Assembly (NCBI RefSeq): GCF_007846095.1
Contig: NZ_VOEI01000001.1
Coordinates: 248,001 to 312,000 of the forward strand
Direction of reading: 5' to 3'
Origin: Mucilaginibacter achroorhodeus
Lineage (GTDB): Bacteria > Bacteroidota > Bacteroidia > Sphingobacteriales > Sphingobacteriaceae
DNA length: 64,000 nt
Position 1 is the stretch's first letter. Every line of letters starts with the position of its first letter. This document shows, in pieces, positions 19,095 through 27,972 of this stretch. A program made the position numbers and the translations under genes. A model generated the notes under the pieces. It saw only the letters and a program-made list of their open reading frames with translations, was not told where the DNA came from and searched no databases.

Positions 19095-19940
19095 CTAATA
19101 AGTGATCACCGCCTCAACCGGATAATGATCTGATGGTGTACGGCCATGGTAGGTATTGGTTAAGATACCGTAGCGCAGCACCTTAAAGTTTTTGGTAACG
19201 AAGATATGGTCTATGCGTTTATCGCCTGCAGTATTGGCGTTAAAATCATTAAAGGTATCGTTCGGTGCCATTTTCATGGGCGACAACACATAGGTATCTT
19301 TCAATACGCCCGAATTATTGATAACTGCATAGCTGTCTGATGTTTGGTCTACGTTGAAATCGCCGGTTAGGATAGTTGCTGTATCACCGGCCATTTCCTG
19401 TATTTTTTTAAGAATAAGTTTGGCGCTTTCGCGGCGTGCAACCACGCCTATGTGATCCATGTGCAGGTTAAAGAAGTAGAAGGTAAAACCGGTTTTAATT
19501 TCCTTGAACTGCGCCCAACTGCATATCCGCGGCAAAGCTGCGTCCCAGCCTTTATTTGGCCTACCAGTAACAGTCGACATCCAAAAATCGCCATGCTTTA
19601 ATGCCTGGAAACGGGTTGATTTATAAAATATGGCAGAAAACTCTCCACCGAGTTTACCATCATCCCTGCCTGCTCCCAGCCATTTATAGCCAGGCAGACT
19701 ATCAGTAAGGTCAGTTATCTGATGATATTTCAATTCCTGCGTACCAAAAATATCGAAGTCCTGAAACAGGATAAGCTTGGCTGCCCAGGGGAAGCGCTGT
19801 CCCCAGCCGTTTCCGGCGGTAGAGTCGCCACGGTTGGCGTTACGAAGATTGTAGGTTCCAATGTTCAACTGGCGCTGCTGCGCATAGCTAAAACTTACGA
19901 AAAGTGAGATTGCGAAAAGAAGTGTTAATGTCTTTTTCAT
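19095..19940 (-). CDS. secreted endonuclease/exonuclease/phosphatase family protein
   Basis: 281 residues with a signal peptide (LLFAISLFVSFSYAQ). The EEP fold is intact: TYNLRN at the first strand, GTQELKYHQ with the metal-binding Glu, LHMDHIG with the catalytic His, LTGDFNVDQTSDS with Asp/Asn, and the C-terminal SDHYPVEAVI. EEP enzymes cleave phosphodiester bonds in DNA, RNA, phosphoinositides or sphingomyelin. An exported bacteroidete member of this size is usually annotated only by family, and its substrate is unknown. Confidence 0.9.
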   Translation of the reverse strand: MKKTLTLLFAISLFVSFSYAQQRQLNIGTYNLRNANRGDSTAGNGWGQRFPWAAKLILFQDFDIFGTQELKYHQITDLTDSLPGYKWLGAGRDDGKLGGEFSAIFYKSTRFQALKHGDFWMSTVTGRPNKGWDAALPRICSWAQFKEIKTGFTFYFFNLHMDHIGVVARRESAKLILKKIQEMAGDTATILTGDFNVDQTSDSYAVINNSGVLKDTYVLSPMKMAPNDTFNDFNANTAGDKRIDHIFVTKNFKVLRYGILTNTYHGRTPSDHYPVEAVITY

Positions 19941-19970
19941 AGTGTTGCAAGTATAATATTTTGAAAACGA

Positions 19971-20056
19971 TTTGTCATTCTGAGCGACAGCGAAAAATCC
20001 GATGTAAGCTTTACAAGTAGTAGATCAGATCCTCCACATATGTTCAGCATAACAAG
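19971..20056. repeat. imperfect palindromic repeat (TTGTCATTCTGAGCG type)
   Basis: TTTGTCATTCTGAGCG at the left end and TTCAGCATAACAAG at the right end are imperfect complements. They resemble the TGTCATT...AATGACA palindromes listed elsewhere, with a different core. It lies in the 148-base spacer between two minus-strand genes. Confidence 0.45.
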
Positions 20057-20088
20057 AGTAAAATGTGCAAGTCCATAAAACGCTTAAC

Positions 20089-22176
20089 TTACACCTCCCC
20101 CGCTCTTTTCCTCAAAAACCACTCTGTACTTAGCAGGACCAAAAGCAGAAAAAATACCCACTTTAGATCTACAAGATCATTATACCGCTTATCTTCGTAT
20201 ACAATGGTTTTGATGTTCTCATTCTTTTTGATCAAGTCAGCCAGTTGATCTATCTGGGATGGATAAATCATTTTACCGCCTGACTGTTGGGCCATTTCAC
20301 GGAGTAATTGATGATCTGCCGCACTTTGGCCTGCCTCCAGGTTAAGCTGTTTAACCGTAAGCTGTCCTTCTGCTTTAAAGGTTTGTTTACCCAGCGTTGT
20401 TGAAGCATTATAACTATACGTGCCAACCGGCATCGTGCCCGCATTTAGTTGGTAACTTTGCCCATTGCGCGTAAATAGGAAACTAAAGTTTTTTCCTTGT
20501 TGATCTTTTAAGTTGATCTTCACATCCGGCGTGTTCACTAATTCCAGGGCGTCATTATAAAGCTCTGCATTCAACAGCACATTCTCGCCCTCGTCGAAAA
20601 CATTTTTTGAAGCATAAACCCTAAAACGCTGCCTGTTGGCATTGGCGGTTAGGTATTGCACGGTTTGGCTCAACAGTTCATCCGTAGCGTGGTGGTTTTC
20701 GTAAGCCTTATATTCTGCCAGTTGCCAGCGCCACAGTCCTTCACCCGCAAGTACCGCTACTTTGCGGCCGCCGTCGTCGCCTAAAGCTATAAGTGGATAA
20801 TTGGTAACCACATTGCCTATCTTCTGTTTCAACAAAACCTGTGCAGCGTTGCCCGTTTTGTAATTACCATACGGAACAAGCAGCGGCGGCAGCGTTTCTA
20901 ATTTTTTCTGTGTGGAGTCGCTTAATGTAAAGGCAGAAAAACCCGGTACCGCCATACCAAATACTTCCTGGCTCTCCGAGCGGGAGGCATCAACATTCAG
21001 GATCTTTTGCTGGTCATTAAAGCCGTTAAGGTCTGTTTGCGTACCGCCGATAAACCATAACGGAACTTTGGTCTGCATGATGGAACGTAGCCTAGCATAA
21101 CTACCTGCCCGCAATTGATATAATATAGCTAAGGTATAATCAGCAGGTTTTAAGCTTGACGCATCGGCGACTAAGCTTGTTTTCACTTCAAAGTTCCGGT
21201 TGCTTTCGATTGCTTGTTTTATTACGGCAATATCGGGATGCGGGGCATCGTACATCAACAATACTTTTTGACGGGCATCCAGTACCTCCATGTAAATGGT
21301 TTCGGTGTTGTTATCGTATGACAGCTCATTATTTAACCGCGACAAGGATATCACAAACTTGCGCAGGCCCTTTTTGTCTGCATTGAGTTTTACTGGGATC
21401 GTTTTTTTAAATACATCAGAAGTAATGCCGATACTTTGCTGATGTACAACCATTCCATCCTCGGTGATACTAAGCTGCGTTTGCTGGCCTTTACTTTGGT
21501 AAGCCTCTACAGCAACTTCTATCTCAAAATCGTTAGCTAAGAAAGCGGTTTTGTTATAGTTAACATTGCTGATCAATACATCCTTACGCGCCGTGGTATC
21601 GCCTAAAGCAACGGTGTAAATAGCCGACTTGATATTGCGCGACTCATATGAGGGATTTGCACCGGTATTGTATAAACCATCTGTAGCAAGCACAATAGCG
21701 CCGATATTCTGGTTTACAAATAGGTCGTTAAGTTGTTTAAGCGCCGCTGCGATGTTGGTTTGTTTGCCGTTAAAGGTTTGCGACAGGCCGTCTCTTAAGT
21801 CTTTATCGAAATGAAAGGCATGGACTTCATAATTGTCACCAAGTTGCTTTTGAAGTTCGCTATCCCAGCCGCTTCGGAGAGTGTTATTACCTTTTCTATT
21901 GAATAACTTTATCGATTGTGAATTATCCTGCGCTATCAATATCAGGGGTTTCTGCGGCTGATAACTTACCGTGCGTACCAGCGGCGATAACAACAATAAA
22001 GCCAATACACTTACCACCACTGCCTTGAGTGCAAACAAACCGTACCTTAGGCCCCTTTGCAATTGCAGCGGCTTGCGGTACATGAGCCATGCATACAACA
22101 GCCCAAGCACTACGCAAAGCGGCAACCACCAGCCGGAAACAGTACCCCAGGTTAATGACATGCCTGCAAAATGCAA
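20089..22176 (-). CDS. membrane protein with VWA-like domain
   Basis: 695 residues. Two N-terminal membrane helices (WWLPLCVVLGLLYAWLMY and LRYGLFALKAVVVSVLALLLL) are followed by a von Willebrand A-like region: LILIAQDNSQSI has the DxSxS metal site, and VLATDGLYNTGANP the later strand. A long beta-rich extracytoplasmic part follows. A C-terminal helix (VDLKWVFFLLLVLLSTEWFL) ends just before a basic tail. Such proteins are common in Bacteroidota, but none has a settled role. An alternative start at 22161 would remove five residues. It lies 5 bases after the DUF3253 gene, so the two are probably co-transcribed. Confidence 0.8.
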   Translation of the reverse strand: MHFAGMSLTWGTVSGWWLPLCVVLGLLYAWLMYRKPLQLQRGLRYGLFALKAVVVSVLALLLLSPLVRTVSYQPQKPLILIAQDNSQSIKLFNRKGNNTLRSGWDSELQKQLGDNYEVHAFHFDKDLRDGLSQTFNGKQTNIAAALKQLNDLFVNQNIGAIVLATDGLYNTGANPSYESRNIKSAIYTVALGDTTARKDVLISNVNYNKTAFLANDFEIEVAVEAYQSKGQQTQLSITEDGMVVHQQSIGITSDVFKKTIPVKLNADKKGLRKFVISLSRLNNELSYDNNTETIYMEVLDARQKVLLMYDAPHPDIAVIKQAIESNRNFEVKTSLVADASSLKPADYTLAILYQLRAGSYARLRSIMQTKVPLWFIGGTQTDLNGFNDQQKILNVDASRSESQEVFGMAVPGFSAFTLSDSTQKKLETLPPLLVPYGNYKTGNAAQVLLKQKIGNVVTNYPLIALGDDGGRKVAVLAGEGLWRWQLAEYKAYENHHATDELLSQTVQYLTANANRQRFRVYASKNVFDEGENVLLNAELYNDALELVNTPDVKINLKDQQGKNFSFLFTRNGQSYQLNAGTMPVGTYSYNASTTLGKQTFKAEGQLTVKQLNLEAGQSAADHQLLREMAQQSGGKMIYPSQIDQLADLIKKNENIKTIVYEDKRYNDLVDLKWVFFLLLVLLSTEWFLRKRAGEV

Positions 22177-22181
22177 AATTA

Positions 22182-22433
22182 TTAGGATTGCGGGGAGATA
22201 AATTTGATACGTACAGGCCCTTTAAGGTGCTCAAGATTCACTGCCTTACCCTTTTGGGTTATTTGCACCTCGCCCGCTTCCTGCAGCTTAATGGCTTCAT
22301 TTCTGACATCGGCCATGTGTTTGCGCCAATCATCCGGGAACAGGGCTCTCGCTATCTCGCTCGGGCAAACGGTTTTATCGGGTGCTCGTTGGGAAGCCAT
22401 TTTTAGGATGGTTTGAGAGATGTTGCTGGGCAT
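22182..22433 (-). CDS. DUF3253 family protein
   Basis: 83 residues from the ATG at 22433. A longer frame reaches 22469, but those 12 codons do not resemble the family. The conserved core CPSEIARALFPDDWRKHM, with helix-turn-helix-like spacing, then AGEVQITQKGKAVNL, matches DUF3253 as I know it. These are small soluble proteins of unknown function with winged-helix-like character. Five bases separate it from the VWA-like gene downstream. Confidence 0.78.
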   Translation of the reverse strand: MPSNISQTILKMASQRAPDKTVCPSEIARALFPDDWRKHMADVRNEAIKLQEAGEVQITQKGKAVNLEHLKGPVRIKFISPQS

Positions 22434-22469
22434 GCTTCTGTAACAACGTTTATGAAGTATGGTTAGCAT

Positions 22470-22798
22470 GGTTAGTATTTCATTAAGAAAGGCAGTGAAT
22501 CATGAATCATTTCTGGATGTACTTTTTCTTTTTCCGCAAAAAAGTACCAAAAAGAAAACTCGCGGCTCCCGCAAAATACTTTTAAGTTTCTGCTTTAGCA
22601 ATGCCTGTGATTGCAGCCTTTTGCTTATGCCGCATAGGTTCGGTGGCGTTAAGTTAATCGCTAAACGTTGATCTTTTGCTTCTTTTATATCAACACAAAA
22701 GAAGTAGCCCCTGCGGCAATGAGCAGACAGACGCACATAATCCAAACGTTATTTGAAATCAAGAACTTCTCATCAAAAGAAAATATTTACCTTACAAC
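22470..22798. repeat. 329-base spacer with two small dyads; no gene seen
   Basis: Contains GTACTTTTT (22519-22527) paired with AAAAAGTAC (22539-22547), and CTTCTTTT (22679-22686) paired with AAAAGAAG (22697-22704). Between them is GC-richer sequence without a convincing reading frame. Overlapping frames of 70 and 81 codons cross these repeats on both strands and look non-coding. The layout suggests a decayed repeat element. The last 60 bases, AT-rich, probably hold the beta-lactamase promoter, though no clear -7 box is seen. Confidence 0.4.
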
Positions 22799-23707
22799 AT
22801 GAAACGCACCCTTACCTTTTTCCTTTCCATCATAACCCTAAGCACCTTTGCCCAAACAGATGCAAAACTTACTTCTCAATTGCAGGGTTTATTAAAAAAC
22901 TTTAACGGTACGGCTGGTGTATATGTGCATAATCTGAAAACCGGGAAAACGGCTGCCATCAACGCCGATACACTATTCCCTACCGCCAGTATGATAAAAG
23001 TGAGCATCCTGAACGGTGTGATGGACAAAATTGAAAAGGGCGAACTTAAATACAATCAGAAACTGGTTTACCGGGATAGTTTGCTTTACGCCGGCGAAGA
23101 CATTTTAGGTTCTTTCAAAAATGGCGACACCATCCAGCTAAGCAAAGTGACCATGCTGATGATCACCATGAGTGATAATACGGCAAGCCTGTGGCTGCAA
23201 AAACTTGTTGGCGGGGAATACATTAATAACTGGCTTGCAGCAAATGGCTTTAAGGTGATGCGGGTAAATTCGCGCACACCAGGGCGGGAAGCTATGCGTA
23301 ACATCTACGGCTGGGGCGTAACTACTCCTTATGAAATGTGTAAGCTGTTTACGCTGGTTAGAGATGGTAAGGCCGTAAGTCCTGCTGCAAGCGAGCGCAT
23401 GTATCGCACGCTTAACCGCATTTATTGGGATGAGCATGCCCTTTCGCAAATACCGCCCTATGTACAGGCAATCTCCAAACAGGGTGCAGTAGATGCTTCG
23501 CGTTCAGAAACTGTGCTGGTAAATGCCCCGCACGGCGACTATGTTTTCTCCATCATCACTAAAAATAATAAAGATCAAAGCTGGACGCCCGAAAACGAGG
23601 CCGGGATACTTATCAAAAACGTGTCTGCATTATTATGGCGTTATTTTGAGCCGCAAAGCAATTGGAAACCCGCTGCCGGCGTGGATAAATTTATGCTTAA
23701 CGAATAG
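22799..23707 (+). CDS. class A beta-lactamase-like serine hydrolase
   Basis: 302 residues with a signal peptide (LTFFLSIITLSTFAQ), so periplasmic. All class A positions can be placed: S64-M-I-K67 (SxxK), S125-D-N127 (SDN), E164-xxx-N168 on the omega loop (REAMRN), and K227-Q-G229 where most enzymes have KTG. The TTPYEM segment after the omega loop also fits. The catalytic glutamate argues for true beta-lactam hydrolysis rather than a carboxypeptidase. The KQG variant and unknown spectrum leave this open. Monocistronic, convergent with the VOC gene (ends adjacent). Confidence 0.87.
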   Translation: MKRTLTFFLSIITLSTFAQTDAKLTSQLQGLLKNFNGTAGVYVHNLKTGKTAAINADTLFPTASMIKVSILNGVMDKIEKGELKYNQKLVYRDSLLYAGEDILGSFKNGDTIQLSKVTMLMITMSDNTASLWLQKLVGGEYINNWLAANGFKVMRVNSRTPGREAMRNIYGWGVTTPYEMCKLFTLVRDGKAVSPAASERMYRTLNRIYWDEHALSQIPPYVQAISKQGAVDASRSETVLVNAPHGDYVFSIITKNNKDQSWTPENEAGILIKNVSALLWRYFEPQSNWKPAAGVDKFMLNE

Positions 23708-24196
23708 TTAGTCCAGTTCTGCCAATAAACCACACACATCCAGTTGTCGGGTGAACATAGTGAGGTTTCCTTCCGAATCCAAGGGCCATTCTTCTCTCGG
23801 TCGGTCCCAATAAAGCTCGACGCCATTACCGTCGGGGTCGTCCAGGTAAAGGGCTTCAGAAACACCATGGTCTGATGCGCCGGTTAGCGGGTAGCCATTA
23901 TCCATCAATCTTTTGAAAATGGCGGCAAGGTCTTTCCTTTCCGGATAAAGGATTGCAGTATGGAACAAACCGGGTGCATATTCGGGCGCACGTGGAGCAC
24001 CTTTGCTTTGCCAGGTGTTTAACCCTATATGATGGTGGTAACCTCCTGCCGATATAAAAGCGGCCTGGTTGCCGTACATGGTCACCAACTCGAAACCTAA
24101 CAGATCCTGGTAAAATGCTAAAGACTTCTGCAAATCGCTCACCTTTAAATGAACGTGACCGATGCGTGTTTGGGCAGGTATTTTGTAGTTTTCCAT
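23708..24196 (-). CDS. VOC family (glyoxalase/extradiol dioxygenase-like) protein
   Basis: 162 residues with two beta-alpha-beta-beta-beta modules. Metal ligands are H in IGHVHLKVSDLQK, H in GLFHTAILYP and E in DDPDGNGVELYWDRP, the order seen in glyoxalases and catechol 2,3-dioxygenase-like (CatE) proteins. The ELYWDRP ending is typical of the CatE-like branch. The substrate is unknown. The stop abuts that of the convergent beta-lactamase gene. Confidence 0.85.
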   Translation of the reverse strand: MENYKIPAQTRIGHVHLKVSDLQKSLAFYQDLLGFELVTMYGNQAAFISAGGYHHHIGLNTWQSKGAPRAPEYAPGLFHTAILYPERKDLAAIFKRLMDNGYPLTGASDHGVSEALYLDDPDGNGVELYWDRPREEWPLDSEGNLTMFTRQLDVCGLLAELD

Positions 24197-24224
24197 TGTT
24201 GGAATAATGAAACGTAGCGTTGGA

Positions 24225-24344
24225 ATGTTGTAAAGTTAAGGGAATATCTAAAAGGTATGTGTCGACTTATTGTAAAATAAATGTTTAAACATTTATTCGA
24301 GATTAGTAACATTTCAACTTACAAACCTTCCAACTTTACAACAT
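24225..24344. repeat. inverted repeat upstream of engB
   Basis: ATGTTGTAAAGTT (24225-24237) is perfectly complementary to AACTTTACAACAT (24332-24344). Near copies of the same words surround both arms (GTTGGAATGTTG; CTTCCAACTTTAC). The engB promoter box follows. It is part of the set of word-like spacers. Confidence 0.55.
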
Positions 24345-24367
24345 CACCCCAACAAAATAATAAACCG

Positions 24368-24375
24368 TACCTTTG
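24368..24375 (+). promoter_or_regulatory. -7-type promoter box for engB
   Basis: TACCTTTG is an exact TAnnTTTG match, and only four bases separate it from the ATG at 24380. This supports 24380 as the real start and a leader of a few bases at most. No good -33 TTTG is seen at the usual distance. Confidence 0.45.
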
Positions 24376-24379
24376 TGCT

Positions 24380-25009
24380 ATGGTCATTAAAACCGCTGAT
24401 TTCATTTGCAGCAATACGCAGATCTCCAAGCTGCCGCCACCGTTAAAGCCTGAGTATGCTTTCATTGGTCGGTCAAACGTGGGTAAGTCTTCGCTTATTA
24501 ACATGCTAACGCAGAAAAAAGGGCTGGCCAAGACTTCGCAAACGCCGGGTAAAACCCAGCTGATCAATCATTTTTTGATCAATGAGAACTGGTATATCGT
24601 CGATCTGCCCGGTTATGGCTATGCACGTATCTCTAAAAGCAAAAAAGAAGACTGGAACAAATTTATTCGCAGTTACCTGGATAAGCGTGAAAGCCTCCAA
24701 TGCGTAATGGTTTTGATCGATAGCCGCCTTGAGCCGCAAAAGATCGACCTGGAGTTTTGCAACTGGCTTGGAGAGAAAGGCCTGCCTTTTATTACCATAT
24801 TTACAAAAGCTGATAAACAGAGCAATATTAAAACCGACCAGAATATAGCAAAGTTTCGTAAGGCGTTGCTGGCATCGTTTGAAGAAGCACCACAGTTTTT
24901 CATTACCTCGGCAGAAAACCTTTTAGGTCGTGATGAAGTATTGAACTTTATCGATTCCATCAACCAGGGATTTGAGAAGCCAGTGTTTGACGATGAACAC
25001 TATAAGTAG
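24380..25009 (+). CDS. engB: ribosome biogenesis GTPase EngB (YihA/YsxC)
   Basis: 210 residues. The P-loop is GRSNVGKSS (30-38), switch II is DLPGYGYARISK, and the guanine-specificity motif is TKADKQ, followed by the SAE-type loop (TSAENLLG). EngB is a small TRAFAC GTPase needed for 50S subunit assembly. An in-frame extension of 33 codons exists upstream (from 24281) but crosses the word-like repeat and has no family similarity, so I take 24380. Head of a probable engB / UbiA-like / Crp-Fnr run. Confidence 0.95.
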   Translation: MVIKTADFICSNTQISKLPPPLKPEYAFIGRSNVGKSSLINMLTQKKGLAKTSQTPGKTQLINHFLINENWYIVDLPGYGYARISKSKKEDWNKFIRSYLDKRESLQCVMVLIDSRLEPQKIDLEFCNWLGEKGLPFITIFTKADKQSNIKTDQNIAKFRKALLASFEEAPQFFITSAENLLGRDEVLNFIDSINQGFEKPVFDDEHYK

Positions 25010-25062
25010 TAGTTTTGCAATAAGCACATACCCTTACCCCTCTTGAGAGAGGAATTAAGACA

Positions 25063-25917
25063 ATGAAAAAATATTTCTCGCTCGTTACGTTTTCGCATAC
25101 CATTTTTGCCATGCCGTTTGCCTTTATAGGCTTCTTTTTGGCTGTTACTACCACCGACCATAAATTTGAGTGGCAAAAACTGGTGATGATGCTTTTATGT
25201 ATGGTGTTCGCCCGTAACTCGGCCATGGCATTTAATCGCTATCTGGACAGGAACATTGATGCCAAAAACCCCCGTACCAAACAGCGCGATATCCCGGCAG
25301 GGCGTATCAGTCCCGCAGCGGCGTTAACATTTACCTTAACTAATTGCGCTTTATTTATAGTAACCACCTGGTTTATTAACCCTTTGTGTTTTTACCTTTC
25401 GCCGGTGGCGTTGCTAGTGGTGTTAGGTTACAGTGCCACCAAACGTTTTACCGCACTTTGCCATATGGTACTCGGCTTGGGCTTATCGTTAGCGCCTATT
25501 GGGGCCTACCTGGTAGTTACAGGTGCATTTGCGCTTACGCCAATATTCTTCTCACTATCGGTACTATGCTGGGTAAGCGGTTTCGATATTATTTATGCCC
25601 TGCAGGATGAAGATTTTGACCGTGACCAAAAACTACACTCCATTCCCGCGTGGTTAGGTAAAGTGAATGCATTAAGGCTGTCAACCGTGCTGCATGTCTT
25701 CTCAGCAGCGTTTATTGTTATGCCGGTGATTTATACGCATGTTGGGTTATTATACTACATAGGTATTGTATTTTTCTGCAGTATGCTTATTTACCAGCAC
25801 CTGTTGGTTAAACCTAACGATCTCAGCCGTGTTAACCTTGCCTTCATGACTACAAATGGCATTGCCAGTGTTGTATTTGCCGCCTTCTTTTTATTAGACA
25901 GGGTATGGATGCGTTAA
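25063..25917 (+). CDS. UbiA-like polyprenyltransferase
   Basis: 284 residues with about eight or nine membrane helices. Two aspartate-rich active-site motifs are present: NRYLDRNIDAKNPRT (residues 58-72) and DIIYALQDEDFDRD (about 173-186). These bind the prenyl diphosphate through Mg2+. The first motif has NRxxD rather than NDxxD, as in the MqnP/UbiA-like branch that prenylates a hydroxylated aromatic acid for menaquinone by the futalosine route. A UbiD-like decarboxylase at 60191 could act in the same route (inference). The start follows a CCTCTTGAGAGAGG dyad. Overlaps the Crp/Fnr gene by 13 bases. Confidence 0.88.
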   Translation: MKKYFSLVTFSHTIFAMPFAFIGFFLAVTTTDHKFEWQKLVMMLLCMVFARNSAMAFNRYLDRNIDAKNPRTKQRDIPAGRISPAAALTFTLTNCALFIVTTWFINPLCFYLSPVALLVVLGYSATKRFTALCHMVLGLGLSLAPIGAYLVVTGAFALTPIFFSLSVLCWVSGFDIIYALQDEDFDRDQKLHSIPAWLGKVNALRLSTVLHVFSAAFIVMPVIYTHVGLLYYIGIVFFCSMLIYQHLLVKPNDLSRVNLAFMTTNGIASVVFAAFFLLDRVWMR

Positions 25918-26507
25918 GCAATCAACAACTTAACCAATTTCGCGAACATGCGGCCGCTTACGTTGAATTCAACGAGGCGGAGTGGATCGTTTGCATACAA
26001 CATCTCTCGATACTTAAATTAAAAAAGAAAGAGCATTTCATCGAGCCGGGCCAGGTTTGCAAAACGCTGGGCTTTGTACTATCCGGATCAGTGAGGTACT
26101 ATCACATTATCGATGGTAAAGATATTACCAACTACTTCAGCTTTGAGAATGATTATGTGAGCTCTTACAAAAGCTTCCTCACCGGCGAACCTTCCATAAG
26201 TTATATACAGGCGCTTGAGCCAACTACCATACTCACCGTAAGCAAAAAAAACTGGGATGCCATGCTAAACAACCCTATGCTGGCTTACAAAATAGAACGC
26301 TTTGGCCGCTTGCTTGCCGAATATTATCTTATTTGCTACGAAGACCGTGTTACAGCCTTCATCACCCAAACCCCGGAGGAACGCTACCTTAAACTTTTAG
26401 AAAGCGGGAAAGATATCATCCGCAGGATGCCGCAGCATTACATAGCCAATTTTTTGGGTATAACCCCTGTTTCGCTATCGCGGATAAGGAAAAGGATATT
26501 GGTTTAG
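25905..26507 (+). CDS. Crp/Fnr family transcriptional regulator
   Basis: 200 residues. Residues about 30-120 form a cyclic-nucleotide-binding-type beta-roll (HFIEPGQVCKTLGFVLSGSV). The C-terminus is a short winged helix-turn-helix (HYIANFLGITPVSLSRIRK). No cysteine cluster for an iron-sulfur site is seen, and the arginine that cAMP-binding members use (RxA/S in the roll) is not evident, so the ligand is unknown. It overlaps the UbiA-like gene and may be co-transcribed with it. Word-like AT-rich repeats follow. Confidence 0.88.
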   Translation: MDALSNQQLNQFREHAAAYVEFNEAEWIVCIQHLSILKLKKKEHFIEPGQVCKTLGFVLSGSVRYYHIIDGKDITNYFSFENDYVSSYKSFLTGEPSISYIQALEPTTILTVSKKNWDAMLNNPMLAYKIERFGRLLAEYYLICYEDRVTAFITQTPEERYLKLLESGKDIIRRMPQHYIANFLGITPVSLSRIRKRILV

Positions 26508-26600
26508 AAATCCTAAAATCTAAAAGCTAAATTCTAAGACCTAAATTAAAAAAAGAGACAAAACCTAATCTCTAATCTCCAACCCTACTTCACTAATTTC
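26507..26600. repeat. AT-rich word-like repeat spacer
   Basis: AATCCTAAAATCTAAAAGCTAAATTCTAAGACCTAAATT contains repeated CTAAA/TCTAA words. It is followed by CTAATCTCTAATCTCC. It lies between the Crp/Fnr and epimerase genes. Confidence 0.5.
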
Positions 26601-26668
26601 TTATCTTAAGATAACGTTTTCAAGGCCAGCGCTTTCGCAACTTTGTATCATACCAAAATAGAAAAAAC

Positions 26669-27601
26669 ATGATACATACCATTTTAGGTGCAGGTGGCCC
26701 GGTGGCTAATGCCCTTACAGATGAACTCATAAAAAACAAAAAAAAAGTACGCCTGGTTAGTCGCCGCCCGGTGGATGTTAAAGCTGAAAATGTAAGCTGG
26801 CAAAAGGCAGATCTGCTGGAGCTCGAACAACTAAGGCAAGCTACAAAAGGTTCTGATGTGATCTACCTGTGTGCTGGGCTGGTTTATGATGCCGATATCT
26901 GGCGCCAGCAGTGGCCGGTTATTATACGTAACGTTATCAAAGTAACTCAAGAGTATAATGCCCGTATGATCTTCTTTGATAACATTTACATGTATGGCTT
27001 GGTTAACGGCCCTATAACAGAGGAAACGCCTTACAAACCCGTTAGCAAAAAAGGAGAGGTACGCGCCGAGATTGCTGCAATGGTGATGAATGAGGTTAAA
27101 GCGGGAAAGCTTAACGCGACTATAGCCCGCGCACCTGATTTTTACGGCACTACCAGCACCAACGCCTTTTTAGACCTGATGGTGCTTGCCAAATATGCCA
27201 AGAAACAAAGTGCCCAATGGATGGGCGACCCAAGTAAGCTGCACAACTTTATTTACATTCCTGATGCCGGGCGTGCAATGTACCTGCTTGGGCAATCGCC
27301 CGAGAGTGATAATCAAATTTGGCATCTGCCCACCGCCCCTGTAATGACCGGTCATCAATTTTTGCAGTTAGCAGCAACCATTTATGGCGTTAAACCAAAG
27401 TTTATGCGTATTAATAAATTTATGCTGTGGGCGCTTGGTTTATTTAATAAACTGATAGCCGGCACGGTAGAAATGTATTATCAAACCGACCACGACTATA
27501 ATTTTAACAGCGACAAGTTTGAACGTGCCTTTAACTTTAAACCTACAAGTTACGAAGATGGAATAAGAGAAGTAGCAAGGACGATATACAAGCCAGAATA
27601 A
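26669..27601 (+). CDS. NAD(P)-dependent epimerase/dehydratase-like SDR protein
   Basis: 310 residues, cytoplasmic. The Rossmann start is HTILGAGGPVANALTDEL (GxGGxxxxxL, slightly unlike the usual GxxGxxG). NNxYxYG-like sequence (DNIYMYGLVNG) holds the catalytic Tyr region, and the later portion resembles extended SDR proteins acting on nucleotide sugars. The likely reaction is epimerisation or reduction of a sugar or related compound, but I cannot fix the substrate. Monocistronic, followed by a palindromic repeat. Confidence 0.82.
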   Translation: MIHTILGAGGPVANALTDELIKNKKKVRLVSRRPVDVKAENVSWQKADLLELEQLRQATKGSDVIYLCAGLVYDADIWRQQWPVIIRNVIKVTQEYNARMIFFDNIYMYGLVNGPITEETPYKPVSKKGEVRAEIAAMVMNEVKAGKLNATIARAPDFYGTTSTNAFLDLMVLAKYAKKQSAQWMGDPSKLHNFIYIPDAGRAMYLLGQSPESDNQIWHLPTAPVMTGHQFLQLAATIYGVKPKFMRINKFMLWALGLFNKLIAGTVEMYYQTDHDYNFNSDKFERAFNFKPTSYEDGIREVARTIYKPE

Positions 27602-27616
27602 ACTATTTCAAAACCA

Positions 27617-27772
27617 TGTCATTGCGAGGAGTCCCGATGGCTATCGGGACGACGTGGCAATCTCATAGGCTGATTAGCGTGCTTATCCTCTGAGATTGCC
27701 GCGCTATCGATCGCAATTGTAAGGGTTAGGTAATTCTGTTACCGAATTAATTGACCTTTACAGCAATGACAC
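27617..27772. repeat. composite palindrome, TGTCATTGCGAGG type
   Basis: The ends TGTCATTGCGAGG and CAGCAATGACAC are near-complements. The inner arms GCAATCTCA (left) and TGAGATTGC (right) pair perfectly. The same outer and inner words recur at 53539 and 63515, so this belongs to a dispersed family in this genome. Confidence 0.65.
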
Positions 27773-27788
27773 GGTCTATAAGTTTAGC

Positions 27789-27824
27789 TGCCCCTCTCTG
27801 CTACGCAAAGAGGGGTTCTTTTAT
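27789..27824. terminator. hairpin with T-rich tail
   Basis: CCCCTCT (27791-27797) pairs with AGAGGGG (27809-27815) around CTGCTACGCAA, followed by TTCTTTTA. It may terminate transcripts coming from the epimerase gene, or be part of the repeat. Confidence 0.5.
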
Positions 27825-27972
27825 TTAACGCCCTCGATTCGTGTAGCGAAGAGAGGGTCGACAAGCGCATCCCGATAGCAATAGGAACGGGATAAGTAAA
27901 CCAAACTTTTTTTTGACTTTGTGCTTATGACATAAAATTCAGACTTTACACACTTATCTGCATATTTGTTAT

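Larger units (their letters stand above)
27602..27972. repeat. 371-base spacer holding a palindromic repeat and a hairpin; no gene seen
   Basis: From 27617 to 27772 a composite palindrome starts TGTCATTGCGAGG and ends CAGCAATGACAC. Inner segments pair as well (GGCAATCTCA with TGAGATTGCC). A strong hairpin follows at 27791-27820. Then CCCTCGATTC...GAAGAGAGGG (about 27831-27857) forms another, and a near copy of that last motif occurs at 62221. The M3 peptidase start is at 27973. Confidence 0.6.

Noticed and set aside
22459..22745. Short frames on both strands of the 22.5 kb spacer
   Set aside because: They cross small dyads, overlap each other on opposite strands, and have unbalanced composition.
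24281..24379. Extended start for engB
   Set aside because: The extension is translated word-like repeat sequence with no family similarity; a -7 box lies directly before the inner ATG.
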